64,000 nt of DNA from JBKHXF01 sp046566145 (GTDB lineage: Bacteria > Actinomycetota > Nitriliruptoria > Nitriliruptorales > Nitriliruptoraceae), in contig JBKHXF010000018.1 of assembly GCA_046566145.1 (NCBI GenBank), forward strand, positions 1-64,000, given 5' to 3'. This document shows positions 7,349 to 15,901 of this stretch, piece by piece; the stretch's first letter is position 1; every line of letters begins with the position of its first letter. Position numbers and translations under genes: made by a program. Under the pieces are notes generated by a model. It ran no database searches. It saw only the letters and a list, made by a program, of their open reading frames with translations, and was not told the origin of the DNA.

Positions 7349-9616
7349 TCAGGCGAGCAGGCGCCGCACCCCGGCGACCACGTCGTCCTCCGACAGCAGC
7401 ACGAGGTCGGCGGCCGGTCCGAGCGGCACGAACGTGTCGCGGCTGCGGACGCTGCCGACCCGGCCGGTGAACCCGCTCTCCACCAGGCCCGCGACCAGCG
7501 CGTCGGCCACGCCGCCGGCGGTCGCGCGGCACTCGTCGGCGACCAGCACCCGGCCGGTCCGCTCGGCCTCCTCCCGCACCGCGTCGAGCGGGAGCGGGGC
7601 GAGCCAGCGCAGGTCGACGACCCGCACCCGGACGTCGTCCGCCTCGGCGAGGCGCCGGGCGGCCCGCAGCGCCATCCGCACGCCGTTCGCGTAGGTCACG
7701 ACGGTGACGTCGGCGTCCTCGCCGCCCTGCGGCGGCGCGTGGGTACCGACCTCGCCGGGCAGCAGCACGTCGCCGGTCGGGGCCGGGTAGGTGCGGCACC
7801 AGCCCTCGTCCCCGGGCTCGTGCAGGTCGCGCTCGTGGTAGAGCGCGATCGGCTCGCAGAACGCGACGACCCGGCCGTCGGCCGCCGCCATCGCGACGGC
7901 ACCGCGCAGCATCCGGGCCGCGTCGTCACCCACCGCCGGCGCCGCGATGGCCAGGCCGGGGATGTCGCGCAGGGCACCGATGGCGTGGTCGTTGTGGAAG
8001 TGCCCGCCGAAGCCCTTCTGGTACGCGAAGGAGGCGATGCGCACCACCATCGGGGTCCGGAACGCGCCGGCGGAGAAGAAGGCGGTCGAGGCCGCCTCGC
8101 CGCGGAGCTGGTCGAGGGCGTTGTGGACGTAGGCGAGGTACTGGATCTCGGGGATGGGGAGCTGGCCGGCGAGCCCGGCGCCCTGCGCGAGCCCGAGGAT
8201 CGTCGTCTCGTCGAGGAGGGTGTCGAAGACGCGGTGTGGTCCGAAGGTCGCCTGCAGCCCGCCGGTGACCCCGTACACACCACCCTTGCGTCCGACGTCC
8301 TCGCCGAACACCAGCGTCTCGGGCCGGGCCGCGAGCACGTCGCGCAGGGCGGCGTTCACGCAGGCCGCCAGGGTGCGCCGGGCCGGCAGGGTGGCGTCCT
8401 CGGGCAGCTCGCGACCGTGCACGTCGCGGCGCAGCGCCGGCGTCAGGGACGCGGCCCCCCGGGCGGCCTCGGCGCGGACCTCCTCGACGCGGTGCGGGGC
8501 CAGCGGGGCGACGACGTCGTCGGCGGAGGCGAGCGTCGGCGCGCCGGCGACCTCCCCCTCGACGGCGGCGACGTGGGCGCGCACCTCGGCCAGGGTCGCG
8601 ACGAGCTCCTCCCCGGTCGCCACGCCGGCGGCGACGAGCAGCCGGGCCGCCGCCGCGATCGGGTCGCGGGCCTCGTCGCCGCGGATCTCGTCGAGGGTGC
8701 GGTAGCCGGCCTCGACGTCCGAGCCGGCGTGGCCCCACAGCCGCACCGTCGGCAGGTGCAGGAACACCGGCGCCCGGTCCTCCCGGCACCGGGTGATCGC
8801 CGCGGCCACGGCGTCGGCGACCTCGTCGAGCTCGCCCTCGGCCCGCACGTAGTGCAGGTGGCGCTGCCCGGAGAAGGTCTCGGCGATCCAGCGACTGGGG
8901 GTGGGCACCGAGATGCCGAGGCCGTTGTCCTCGCAGACGAACAGCACGGGGGCCCCGAGACCGCGCCGGCGGGCGTAGCGGGCCGCGGTGATGCCGGCGA
9001 GCGCGGTCGCGTGGTTCGCCGAGGCGTCCCCGAACGTGCAGGCGACGACGGCGTCGTCCGCGACCGGCAGCCCCAGGCCGAGCCGGGCGGCACGGTCGAT
9101 GGCGACGGCGAGGCCCGTCGCCTTGGGCAGGTGCGACGCGATGGTGGAGGTCTGCGGCGGGATCCACAGGCGCCGAGAGCCCCAGACCTTGTGCCGGCCC
9201 CCGGAGACGGGGTCCTCGGCCGCGGCCACGACCCCGAGCAGCACGTCGCGGACCGGGTCGAGGTCGGGGGCGTGGCGGTGGGTCCGGGCGACGACGAGCC
9301 CGCCGGAGCGGTAGTGCAGCAGGCACGGGTCGTCGGCGCGGAGCAGGTGGCCGAGCAGGGCGTTCACCTCGTGCCCGGCCGACGAGATCGTGTAGTAGCC
9401 GGCGCCGGCGGCCTTGAGCCGGCGAGCAGCAACGTCGAGGGCCCGCGAGGTGACCATCGCCCGCCAGACGCCACGGGCGTCCTCGGCGGTGAGCACGCCC
9501 CCGCGGTGCAACGCGTCCCGGTCCCCCAGACGCCCGCTGCGGGGTGGGGCGGCGGCCAGCTCGGCGAGGGTCGCGTCGAGCGCCTGCTCGACGGCGGTGA
9601 CGCGATCGGTGGCCAC
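7349..9616 (-). CDS. Fused E1 alpha-beta component of a 2-oxoacid dehydrogenase (thiamine diphosphate-dependent)
   Basis: A 755-residue fusion. Residues about 40-350 are the E1 alpha fold, with S-S-A-G-H-E near residue 80 and the thiamine-diphosphate motif starting G-D-A-S-A-N-H and ending in C-E-D-N-G. Residues about 400-755 are E1 beta (V-F-G-E-D-V-G, then D-T-L-L-D-E-T-T-I-L-G, Y-L-A-Y-V-H-N-A, and V-D-L-R-W-L-A-P-L towards the end). E1 decarboxylates a 2-oxoacid and passes the acyl group to a lipoyl E2. No E2 or E3 gene is in the window, so the substrate (branched-chain oxoacid or pyruvate) is undecided. GTG 9616 has GAGGA seven bases upstream. Confidence 0.85.
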   Translation of the reverse strand: MATDRVTAVEQALDATLAELAAAPPRSGRLGDRDALHRGGVLTAEDARGVWRAMVTSRALDVAARRLKAAGAGYYTISSAGHEVNALLGHLLRADDPCLLHYRSGGLVVARTHRHAPDLDPVRDVLLGVVAAAEDPVSGGRHKVWGSRRLWIPPQTSTIASHLPKATGLAVAIDRAARLGLGLPVADDAVVACTFGDASANHATALAGITAARYARRRGLGAPVLFVCEDNGLGISVPTPSRWIAETFSGQRHLHYVRAEGELDEVADAVAAAITRCREDRAPVFLHLPTVRLWGHAGSDVEAGYRTLDEIRGDEARDPIAAAARLLVAAGVATGEELVATLAEVRAHVAAVEGEVAGAPTLASADDVVAPLAPHRVEEVRAEAARGAASLTPALRRDVHGRELPEDATLPARRTLAACVNAALRDVLAARPETLVFGEDVGRKGGVYGVTGGLQATFGPHRVFDTLLDETTILGLAQGAGLAGQLPIPEIQYLAYVHNALDQLRGEAASTAFFSAGAFRTPMVVRIASFAYQKGFGGHFHNDHAIGALRDIPGLAIAAPAVGDDAARMLRGAVAMAAADGRVVAFCEPIALYHERDLHEPGDEGWCRTYPAPTGDVLLPGEVGTHAPPQGGEDADVTVVTYANGVRMALRAARRLAEADDVRVRVVDLRWLAPLPLDAVREEAERTGRVLVADECRATAGGVADALVAGLVESGFTGRVGSVRSRDTFVPLGPAADLVLLSEDDVVAGVRRLLA

Positions 9617-9718
9617 GCGGGTCCTCGCTGGGGTCGGCGGACGGGCGACGACCGCGGCAGGCTAGTGGGACCGCCGGCGCCGAACGTCCGGCGGGGCCCG
9701 GACGGCGAGGAGCGCACG

Positions 9719-10051
9719 GTGACCGAGGAGGAGGCGAGGACGGCCGCGCTGGCGGCCGTGCCCGCGCTGCGCCACCCCTCGCCCGCCACGGTGCGGACCG
9801 AGCTGCGCGCCGGGGTGTGGTGGTGCTGGCAGGACTCCCTGGTCGCCGGGACGGACCGCGACGCCGTGCTCGTCGACGACGAGGCCGGCTGGGTGGTCCG
9901 CTACCCCGCCGGCTTCGCCGCCTTCGGCGTCGCCGCGCACCTCGACGAGGTGCGGGCCCGGATCACGCGGGGGGTCGCGCCGCAGGCCGCGCTGGACGAG
10001 GTCGGCAACGCGATCGCCGTCCGGTTCGTGGTGGGACGCGACCTCGCGTGA
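9719..10051 (+). CDS. Small hypothetical protein
   Basis: A 110-residue soluble protein starting at GTG 9719, behind AGGAG. It has no signal peptide or membrane segment. It begins with an acidic, alanine-rich helix, then has a tryptophan-rich strand (V-W-W-C-W-Q-D) and a hydrophobic segment with G-W-V-V-R-Y-P. I do not recognise the family. It is divergent from the E1 gene (102 bp between starts) and is followed by a second small unknown gene on the same strand, 84 bp later. Confidence 0.55.
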   Translation: MTEEEARTAALAAVPALRHPSPATVRTELRAGVWWCWQDSLVAGTDRDAVLVDDEAGWVVRYPAGFAAFGVAAHLDEVRARITRGVAPQAALDEVGNAIAVRFVVGRDLA

Positions 10052-10135
10052 CGTGCCCGGCCGGGCGACCACGGCACGCGACCGGGGGCCGTAGCATCCG
10101 GGGTGCCGACGCCAAGCCCGAACCGAGGTCGCGCC

Positions 10136-10465
10136 GTGGTCATGACGATGCCCCCGATCATGCCGGGGTCGCAGCGGATCGTCCCGCTGCACCCCACGCA
10201 GGACGAGCTCGACCACCTGCGTCGCATGCTCGACCAGGGAGAGTGGTGGGTGACGCGGCACGCGTGGCGCAAGTACCTGCGCACGGGGTCCAGCGACTGC
10301 ACCGTGCCGATCCACCGGATCGGGCGGGAGCAGCGCGTCGCGGCGCACGCCTGGGTGTCGCAGCAGCGCCACGCCCTGTACCGGGCGCTCGAGGACCCGC
10401 AGGGCATCGCGCCGGAGGGCTGGCTCGAGTCGTTGCCGCTCGCCAAGGCCCTGCTGTCGGACTGA
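10136..10465 (+). CDS. Small hypothetical protein
   Basis: A 109-residue protein. I chose GTG 10136 because GAGGT precedes it by about six bases; GTG 10103 and ATG 10142 are in the same frame. Most of the protein looks alpha-helical and basic: H-P-T-Q-D-E-L-D-H-L-R-R-M-L, then W-W-V-T-R-H-A-W-R-K-Y-L, then Q-Q-R-H-A-L-Y-R-A-L. It carries a single internal Cys. A nucleic-acid-binding role is conceivable from the charge, but no domain is recognisable. Its stop faces the MerR gene stop, 21 bp away. Confidence 0.6.
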   Translation: MVMTMPPIMPGSQRIVPLHPTQDELDHLRRMLDQGEWWVTRHAWRKYLRTGSSDCTVPIHRIGREQRVAAHAWVSQQRHALYRALEDPQGIAPEGWLESLPLAKALLSD

Positions 10466-10486
10466 GCCGACCGGGTCGCAGGGGGC

Positions 10487-11224
10487 TCAGGCGCGGCTGA
10501 GCCGCTCGGCCTCCGCCACGGCGGCCAGGCGCCGCTCGACCGCGCGGTTGAGCTCCTGCACGAGGAACGGCCGCACGACCTCGAGCGCGATGGTCCGCAG
10601 GCGCGCCACCGCGTCGGAGAGCTCGGCGAGCGTCTCCGGGTCGGGGGCGCTCGCGAGCACCGCCGGCGCCACGCGGTCGCCGACGAGGTCGACGCAGCGG
10701 TCCGCGATGTCCGCCACGTCCGCGCGGATCGCCCCGACGAGGTCGAGGACGTCGGCGAGGGGGATGCCGAGACGGGTCAGCTCCTGCCCGGCCTCGACGA
10801 GCATGGGGGCCGGGAGCACGACCTCCTCCCCGTCGACCTGGTCGATCACCCCCTCCTCGATGGCACGCTGGAGCAGGCTCGGGTCGTCGGCCGCGTCGGG
10901 GAACCGCTCGAGGAGCTCGCTGACCTTCATCCGCTCCGGCTCGGCGTCCACGAACGGCGCGGCGACGAGCCGCTCGAACCCGATCAGGTCGCCGAGGTCG
11001 CCGCCCTGTGCCCAGGCGTCGAGCAACGCCTTGACGGCCGCGAGCGAGAAGCCGCGCGCGCTCAGCTCCTCGATCATCTCGAGGCGCTGGACGTGGCCGT
11101 CGTCGTAGTAGCCCGTCCGTCCCTCGAGCCGGGGCGCGGGCAGCAGGCCCTTCGCCTGGTACGCCCGGATGTTCCGGGACGTGACCCCGGTGCGGGCCGC
11201 GAGCTCGTCGATGCGCATCTCCAT
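10487..11224 (-). CDS. MerR family transcriptional regulator
   Basis: A 245-residue regulator. The N-terminal 70 residues form a winged helix-turn-helix typical of MerR: M-R-I-D-E-L-A-A-R-T-G-V-T-S-R-N-I-R-A-Y, then K-G-L-L-P-A-P-R, G-Y-Y-D and L-E-M-I. The C-terminal part (about residues 90-245) is long, helical and acidic, with no cysteine cluster that would indicate a metal sensor, so a small-molecule or protein effector is more likely. It is divergent from a polytopic membrane protein gene with 123 bp between starts that contain an inverted repeat. That arrangement suggests it controls the membrane protein and itself. Confidence 0.9.
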   Translation of the reverse strand: MEMRIDELAARTGVTSRNIRAYQAKGLLPAPRLEGRTGYYDDGHVQRLEMIEELSARGFSLAAVKALLDAWAQGGDLGDLIGFERLVAAPFVDAEPERMKVSELLERFPDAADDPSLLQRAIEEGVIDQVDGEEVVLPAPMLVEAGQELTRLGIPLADVLDLVGAIRADVADIADRCVDLVGDRVAPAVLASAPDPETLAELSDAVARLRTIALEVVRPFLVQELNRAVERRLAAVAEAERLSRA

Positions 11225-11304
11225 CGCGCGCAGGGTACGCGCCCGCTCCCGGGTCTCCGCGGACCCCGACCGTCGGCCCTTGACCCATCGCTTCCACCTA
11301 CGTA

Positions 11305-11326
11305 TGTTACATCTGTCGATGTCACA
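11305..11326. promoter_or_regulatory. Inverted repeat, candidate MerR operator
   Basis: The arms TGTTACAT (11305-11312) and ATGTCACA (11319-11326) match at seven of eight positions and are separated by six bases. A TACGTA palindrome abuts the left arm (11299-11304). The site lies between the divergent MerR gene and the membrane protein gene, and it is conspicuously AT-rich for this chromosome. Binding by the MerR protein is inference. Confidence 0.55.
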
Positions 11327-11347
11327 CAGTTCTCGGAGGAACCTCGC

Positions 11348-13216
11348 GTGACCATCCCCCACCTCGACCCGGCGGCACCGCTCGCCCACGGTGGCCTCGG
11401 CGTGCACACGCTCGAGCAGGTCGCCGCCTTCGGCACCGACTGGCTCTACGTGGCGGTCCCGATGGCGCTCATCGCCCTGGCGGGCGTGCTCCTCGTCCGC
11501 CTCGGGGACCGGACCCTCGCCGTGGCCGACACCGCCGGACCCCGACGCAGCCCGGCCGAGCGCCTCGCCGCCGGGCTCACGCGACTGACCGGGTACCCGG
11601 CCTGGGCGGCGCTGCCGGCGCTGCTCGTGCCGGCCGCCCTCGTCGTGGCCGGCATCGGCTTCTTCTGGGACGTCGCCTGGCACATCGCGGTCGGGCGCGA
11701 CGAGTTCCTGTTCTCGCCGCCGCACGTCGCCATCGGCGCGGGCCTCGCGCTCATGGGGGTCGCCGGCGGCGGCTCGATCGCGTACGCCTCGCATCACGAG
11801 CGTCCGGAGGTCGGGCTGCGCCGTGGGCGGCTGGTCGCGCCGTGGGGGTCGCTCGCGCTGGCCTGGATCGGCACCGCCGGCATGGTCGGCTTCTTCGTCG
11901 ACGAGCTCTGGCACGCCGCCTACGGACTCGACGTCACGATGTGGTCGCCCCCCCACGTGACGATGATCTCCGGGGCGGCCGTCGCCCCGCTGGCCCTGTG
12001 GCTCGTGCTCACGGAGGCCGGTCCGGACGCCGGCACCCGCCGCGCCCGGCGGCTCTCGATCGGGTACGCCGCGTCGCTGCTGCTGGTGTCGATGTCCGCC
12101 TGGCAGCTCGAGTGGGACCTCGGCGTGCCGCGCTGGCAGCTGCTGCTCCAGCCGGTGCAGATCGCCGCCGCCGCCGGGTTCGCCCTGGTCGGCGTCCGCG
12201 AGGCCCTCGGGCGCGGGGCCGCCCTGCTGACCTGGGCCCGCTTCACGGTGGCGCGCCTCGCCCTGCTCGCGCTCACCGACCTCGTGTGGGGTCTCGGGAC
12301 GCCGCGGATGCCGCTGCTGCTCCCGGCCGCGCTCGCGGTCGAGGCGGTGGCGCACGTCGGCCGCGACTGGAGCGTGCGCCGGCGGACGGCCGTCGGGGGC
12401 CTCGCGGTCGGCACGGTCGGGCTGGCCGGCGAGTGGGCGTGGAGCCAGGTCGCCTTCGCGAACCCGTGGACCACCTCGCTGCTGCCCGGGCTGGCCCTCG
12501 CCACCCTCGCCGCGGTCGCCGCCGCGCTGCTCGGCGCCGCCTTCGGCCGCGCCGCGACGTGGCGCGTCCCGGGCATCGACGCCCGCCTCCTCACCGCGTG
12601 CGGCGTCGCCCTGCTGGCCGTCCTCGTCGCGCTCCTGCCCCGCAACGCGCCCGACGCGACCCTGACGATCCGCACCGCGCCTGCGGCGGTCTCCGACACC
12701 GGCGACGCCCGGGTGACGGTCACCGTGCAGGCCGACCCGGTGGACGCGCTCGACGACACCGAGCTGCGACAGGTCATGGCGTGGCAGGGCGGCGGCCAGG
12801 TGATCGCCCACCTCGTCCCGACCGACGACCCCGGCACGTACGTCACCGAGGGGCCGGTGCCCGTCGGCGGGACCTGGAAGACGATCGTGCGGGTCTCCCG
12901 CGAGGACACGATGGGCGTCGCCCCCGTCGCGCTGCCGGCCGACGAGGAGATCGGCGCGTCGGCCATCCCCCTCGTCGACGAGCGGACCGTCCCCCTGGTC
13001 GAGGACGACGTCCTGCTGCTGCGGGAGGCCACCGAGGGTCCGGCGTGGCCCGGGGTCGTCGGCTACGCGTGGGTCGCGTCGGCGATGGGGCTGCTCGTCG
13101 GGCTCGTGGTCACCGGCGCGGTCGTCTCGGACCGCCGGCGCCGGCGGTCCGGGCTCAGCGCCGCGCGAGGGCCACGAAGCCCCCTCCCCGACCGCGAGCC
13201 GGCGGGTCGACGCTGA
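11348..13216 (+). CDS. Polytopic membrane protein with duplicated D-x3-H-x13-H motif and C-terminal extracytoplasmic domain
   Basis: A 622-residue protein from GTG 11348, with GGAGGA seven bases upstream. It has about ten to twelve hydrophobic segments over residues 25-435, then a beta-rich soluble domain (about 440-560) beginning at a T-L-T-I-R-T-A-P strand, a last membrane helix near residues 580-600 and a basic tail. Two membrane regions share a signature: F-F-W-D108-x3-H112 followed by S-P-P-H126-V, and F-F-V-D185-x3-H189 followed by S-P-P-H203-V. Spacing is identical, and the copies are 77 residues apart, pointing to internal duplication and to a metal or heme site or a catalytic centre. 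The soluble domain recalls extracytoplasmic YtkA/FixH-like sandwiches, but that is weak. Function is unknown; the MerR gene next door probably regulates it. Confidence 0.8.
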   Translation: MTIPHLDPAAPLAHGGLGVHTLEQVAAFGTDWLYVAVPMALIALAGVLLVRLGDRTLAVADTAGPRRSPAERLAAGLTRLTGYPAWAALPALLVPAALVVAGIGFFWDVAWHIAVGRDEFLFSPPHVAIGAGLALMGVAGGGSIAYASHHERPEVGLRRGRLVAPWGSLALAWIGTAGMVGFFVDELWHAAYGLDVTMWSPPHVTMISGAAVAPLALWLVLTEAGPDAGTRRARRLSIGYAASLLLVSMSAWQLEWDLGVPRWQLLLQPVQIAAAAGFALVGVREALGRGAALLTWARFTVARLALLALTDLVWGLGTPRMPLLLPAALAVEAVAHVGRDWSVRRRTAVGGLAVGTVGLAGEWAWSQVAFANPWTTSLLPGLALATLAAVAAALLGAAFGRAATWRVPGIDARLLTACGVALLAVLVALLPRNAPDATLTIRTAPAAVSDTGDARVTVTVQADPVDALDDTELRQVMAWQGGGQVIAHLVPTDDPGTYVTEGPVPVGGTWKTIVRVSREDTMGVAPVALPADEEIGASAIPLVDERTVPLVEDDVLLLREATEGPAWPGVVGYAWVASAMGLLVGLVVTGAVVSDRRRRRSGLSAARGPRSPLPDREPAGRR

Positions 13217-14012
13217 CCCGGAACAGCGCGTCGTCGCGCGGGACGTCGATGCCGTGATGGCGCCCGGCGACGCGAGCCGACAGCCACGCCGCGCCCTGCG
13301 GCACCCTCGCCTGGAGCCACGCCCAGGCGCGGTTGCCGACGCGCTCGGCGAGCCGACGCCACCACGGCAGCTCGAAGGCGCCCCCGTGCAGCCGCAGCAC
13401 CGTCGGGTCCGCGACGCCGGCGTCCACCAGCAGGGCCTCGAGCCGCGCGGGGGTGACGCACCCGACGTGCGGGGCGTACCCGGACCAGCCCCCCGGGTAG
13501 TGCGACTCGTCGGGGGTGGAGATGACCAGCACGCCGCCGTCGGCGACCCGGTCCAGGAGCGCCGCGACGAAGGCGGGCTGCTCCGCCGGCGGGACGTGCT
13601 CCAGCACCTCCATGGCCGTGACGACGGCACAGCGGGGAGCGGCGGCGAGGTCGGTCACGGTCGCGGCGACGTCGAACGAGGAGGCGGCCGCCTCGAGCAC
13701 CCCCGGGTCGTGGTCGGCGAGGTGCAGGCGCAGGCCGTGACGGTCGGCGAGCCACGCCGAGAGGGCCGCGGTGCCGCATCCGACGTCGAGCAGGTCGGCG
13801 CCGGCGGGCACGCCGGCGCCGGCGATCGCCTCCGAGGCGAGCAGGTAGTTCGCGACGTGCCGGACGATCGAGGTGGCGCTGCCGTGGTTGGCGACGTCGC
13901 CGCCCTCGGCGTTGGCGTAGCCGTGGTCGACCACGCGGGCGAGGAACGGCACGGCGTCGCGGACGGCGTCGCGGAGGGCGGGCTCCGGCAGCGTCGGGAG
14001 GGCGGTGGGCAC
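13155..14012 (-). CDS. Class I SAM-dependent methyltransferase
   Basis: A 285-residue protein with the Rossmann methyltransferase motif I L-L-D-V-G-C-G-T near residue 75, the acidic end of beta2 (H-L-A-D-H-D), and M-E-V-L-E-H-V-P, typical of UbiG/Methyltransf_11-like enzymes. The substrate is unknown; H-Y-P-G-G-W-S-G-Y-A-P-H-V-G in the C-terminal half resembles small-molecule rather than RNA methyltransferases. The start is GTG 14012. The last 62 bp overlap the 3' end of the convergent membrane protein gene, so both reading frames are used there. It is divergent from the GMC oxidoreductase gene, with 185 bp between the starts. Confidence 0.85.
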   Translation of the reverse strand: MPTALPTLPEPALRDAVRDAVPFLARVVDHGYANAEGGDVANHGSATSIVRHVANYLLASEAIAGAGVPAGADLLDVGCGTAALSAWLADRHGLRLHLADHDPGVLEAAASSFDVAATVTDLAAAPRCAVVTAMEVLEHVPPAEQPAFVAALLDRVADGGVLVISTPDESHYPGGWSGYAPHVGCVTPARLEALLVDAGVADPTVLRLHGGAFELPWWRRLAERVGNRAWAWLQARVPQGAAWLSARVAGRHHGIDVPRDDALFRVSVDPPARGRGGGFVALARR

Positions 14013-14197
14013 GGGACCCCCGAGGGGCGGGCAGGCGCGGCGAGTCGGCCGCGAGGTCGGGCAGGGACGTCGGCGGAGGCTACCCGTGGGCGGCCGGCCG
14101 GCCGTACGCTCCGCCGGCGGCGGGACGGGGCACGACGACGGCCCGGGGCTCGGTGCCCCGGCACGTGGGTGGCACGACGGCGAGGGAGCAGGCAGCG

Positions 14198-15901
14198 GTG
14201 AGCGAGCGGGAATTCGACCACGACGTGCTGGTCATCGGCAGCGGCTTCGGTGGCGCCGTCACGGCGCTGCGCCTCACCGAGAAGGGCTACCGCGTCGCCG
14301 TGCTCGAGGCGGGCCGACGCTTCACGCCGGACACGCTCCCCCGCACCTCGTGGGACGCCCGCAACTTCCTGTGGGCGCCACGGCTCGGCATGACCGGCAT
14401 CCAGCGGCTGACGCTGCTGAAGGACGTGCTCATCCTCTCCGGCGCCGGGGTCGGGGGCGGCTCGCTGGTGTACGCGAACACGCTGTACGTGCCGCCGGAG
14501 CCGTTCTTCACCGACCGCCAGTGGGCCCACATCACCGACTGGCAGGACGAGCTCGCGCCCTACTACGACCAGGCGCAGCGGATGCTCGGCGTCACCGAGA
14601 CGCCGTTCACCACGCCGGCCGACGACATCATGCGCGAGATCGCCGAGGAGATGGGCGTCGGCGACACCTACCGCCCCACCCCGGTCGGCGTGTTCTTCGG
14701 CGACGAGCCGGGGCGCACCGTCCCCGACCCGTACTTCGGCGGGGCCGGGCCCGACAGGACCGGCTGCATCCGCTGCGGCTCGTGCATGACCGGCTGCCGT
14801 CACGGGGCGAAGAACTCGCTCGACACCAACTACCTGCACCTCGCCGAGGGCGCTGGCGCGTCGATCCTGCCCGAGCACGAGGTGACCGACATCCGCCCGC
14901 TGCCGGGTGGCGGCTTCGAGGTCCACTCGCGCCGACCGGGCGTGCGGCCCCGGACGAACCCCGTGCTCACCGCGGAGCAGGTGGTCGTGTCCGCGTCGGC
15001 GCTCGGCACCCAGAAGCTGCTGCACCGCCTGCGCGACGAGGGCTCGCTGCCGAACCTCTCCCCCCGACTCGGGCAGCTGTCGCGCACCAACTCCGAGGCC
15101 ATCCTCGGGGCGCAGGGCCGGCGGGTGACGGTCGACCACTCGAAGGGCATCGCGATCACCTCGTCCTTCCACCCTGACGAGCACACCCACGTCGAGCCCG
15201 TCCGCTACGGCCGCGGCTCCAACGCGATGGGGCTGCTCGCGACCGTCATGGTGGACGGGGGCGGACGCATCCCGCGCTGGCTGCGGTTCGTGCTGACGGT
15301 GCTCGCCCACCCGGTCGTGTTCCTGCGCTCGCTGTCCGTGCGGCGCTGGTCCGAGCGGTCGATCATCGTGCTCGTGATGCAGTCGCTCGACAACTCGCTG
15401 GACGTGCGGCGGGTCCGTGGCGCCTTCGGCCGGTGGAAGCTCACCAGCGAGCAGGGCCACGGCGAGCCGAACCCGACGTGGATCCCGGTCGGCAACGAGG
15501 TGACCCGCAAGGTCGCGGCCCGCATCGACGGGGAGGCCGGATCGGCCATCAACGAGGCCGTGCTCGACGTGCCGACGACCGCGCACTTCATCGGCGGGTG
15601 CCCCATCGGGGACTCCCCCGAGACGGGCGTGATCGACCCCTACCAGCGGGTCTACGGCCACCCCGGCCTGCACGTCGCCGACGGCTCCGCGATCACCGCG
15701 AACCTCGGGGTGAACCCGTCGCTGACCATCACGGCGATGACGGAGCGGGCGATGGCGCTGTGGCCCAACCGGGGCGAGCCCGACCCGCGGCCGCCGCTCG
15801 GCGCCCCCTACGAGCGCATCGAACCCGTCGCGCCCCGCCGGCCGGTCGTGCCCGCCGCGGCGCCGGGGGCCCTGCGGCTGCCGATCGTCGACGTCAGCTG
15901 A
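14198..15901 (+). CDS. GMC family FAD-dependent oxidoreductase with Cys-rich motif
   Basis: A 567-residue flavoprotein. An FAD-binding Rossmann fold opens the protein (V-L-V-I-G-S-G-F-G-G-A, then V-L-E-A-G), followed by G-A-G-V-G-G-G-S-L-V-Y-A-N. The C-terminal region has H-F-I-G-G-C-P-I-G and V-A-D-G-S-A-I-T-A-N-L-G-V-N-P, close to the cholesterol-oxidase-like branch. Cys190, Cys193, Cys196 and Cys200 form C-x2-C-x2-C-x3-C, which looks like a ferredoxin-type cluster ligand set inserted in the middle. There is no signal peptide. The substrate is probably an alcohol or sterol-like molecule (inference). GAGGGAG precedes GTG 14198 at slightly long spacing. Confidence 0.85.
   Translation: MSEREFDHDVLVIGSGFGGAVTALRLTEKGYRVAVLEAGRRFTPDTLPRTSWDARNFLWAPRLGMTGIQRLTLLKDVLILSGAGVGGGSLVYANTLYVPPEPFFTDRQWAHITDWQDELAPYYDQAQRMLGVTETPFTTPADDIMREIAEEMGVGDTYRPTPVGVFFGDEPGRTVPDPYFGGAGPDRTGCIRCGSCMTGCRHGAKNSLDTNYLHLAEGAGASILPEHEVTDIRPLPGGGFEVHSRRPGVRPRTNPVLTAEQVVVSASALGTQKLLHRLRDEGSLPNLSPRLGQLSRTNSEAILGAQGRRVTVDHSKGIAITSSFHPDEHTHVEPVRYGRGSNAMGLLATVMVDGGGRIPRWLRFVLTVLAHPVVFLRSLSVRRWSERSIIVLVMQSLDNSLDVRRVRGAFGRWKLTSEQGHGEPNPTWIPVGNEVTRKVAARIDGEAGSAINEAVLDVPTTAHFIGGCPIGDSPETGVIDPYQRVYGHPGLHVADGSAITANLGVNPSLTITAMTERAMALWPNRGEPDPRPPLGAPYERIEPVAPRRPVVPAAAPGALRLPIVDVS

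Noticed and set aside
12000..13630. Upstream extension of the MerR frame to a protein of over 1000 residues
   Set aside because: The MerR winged helix starts at ATG 11224; everything upstream is antisense to the membrane protein gene and is low-complexity.
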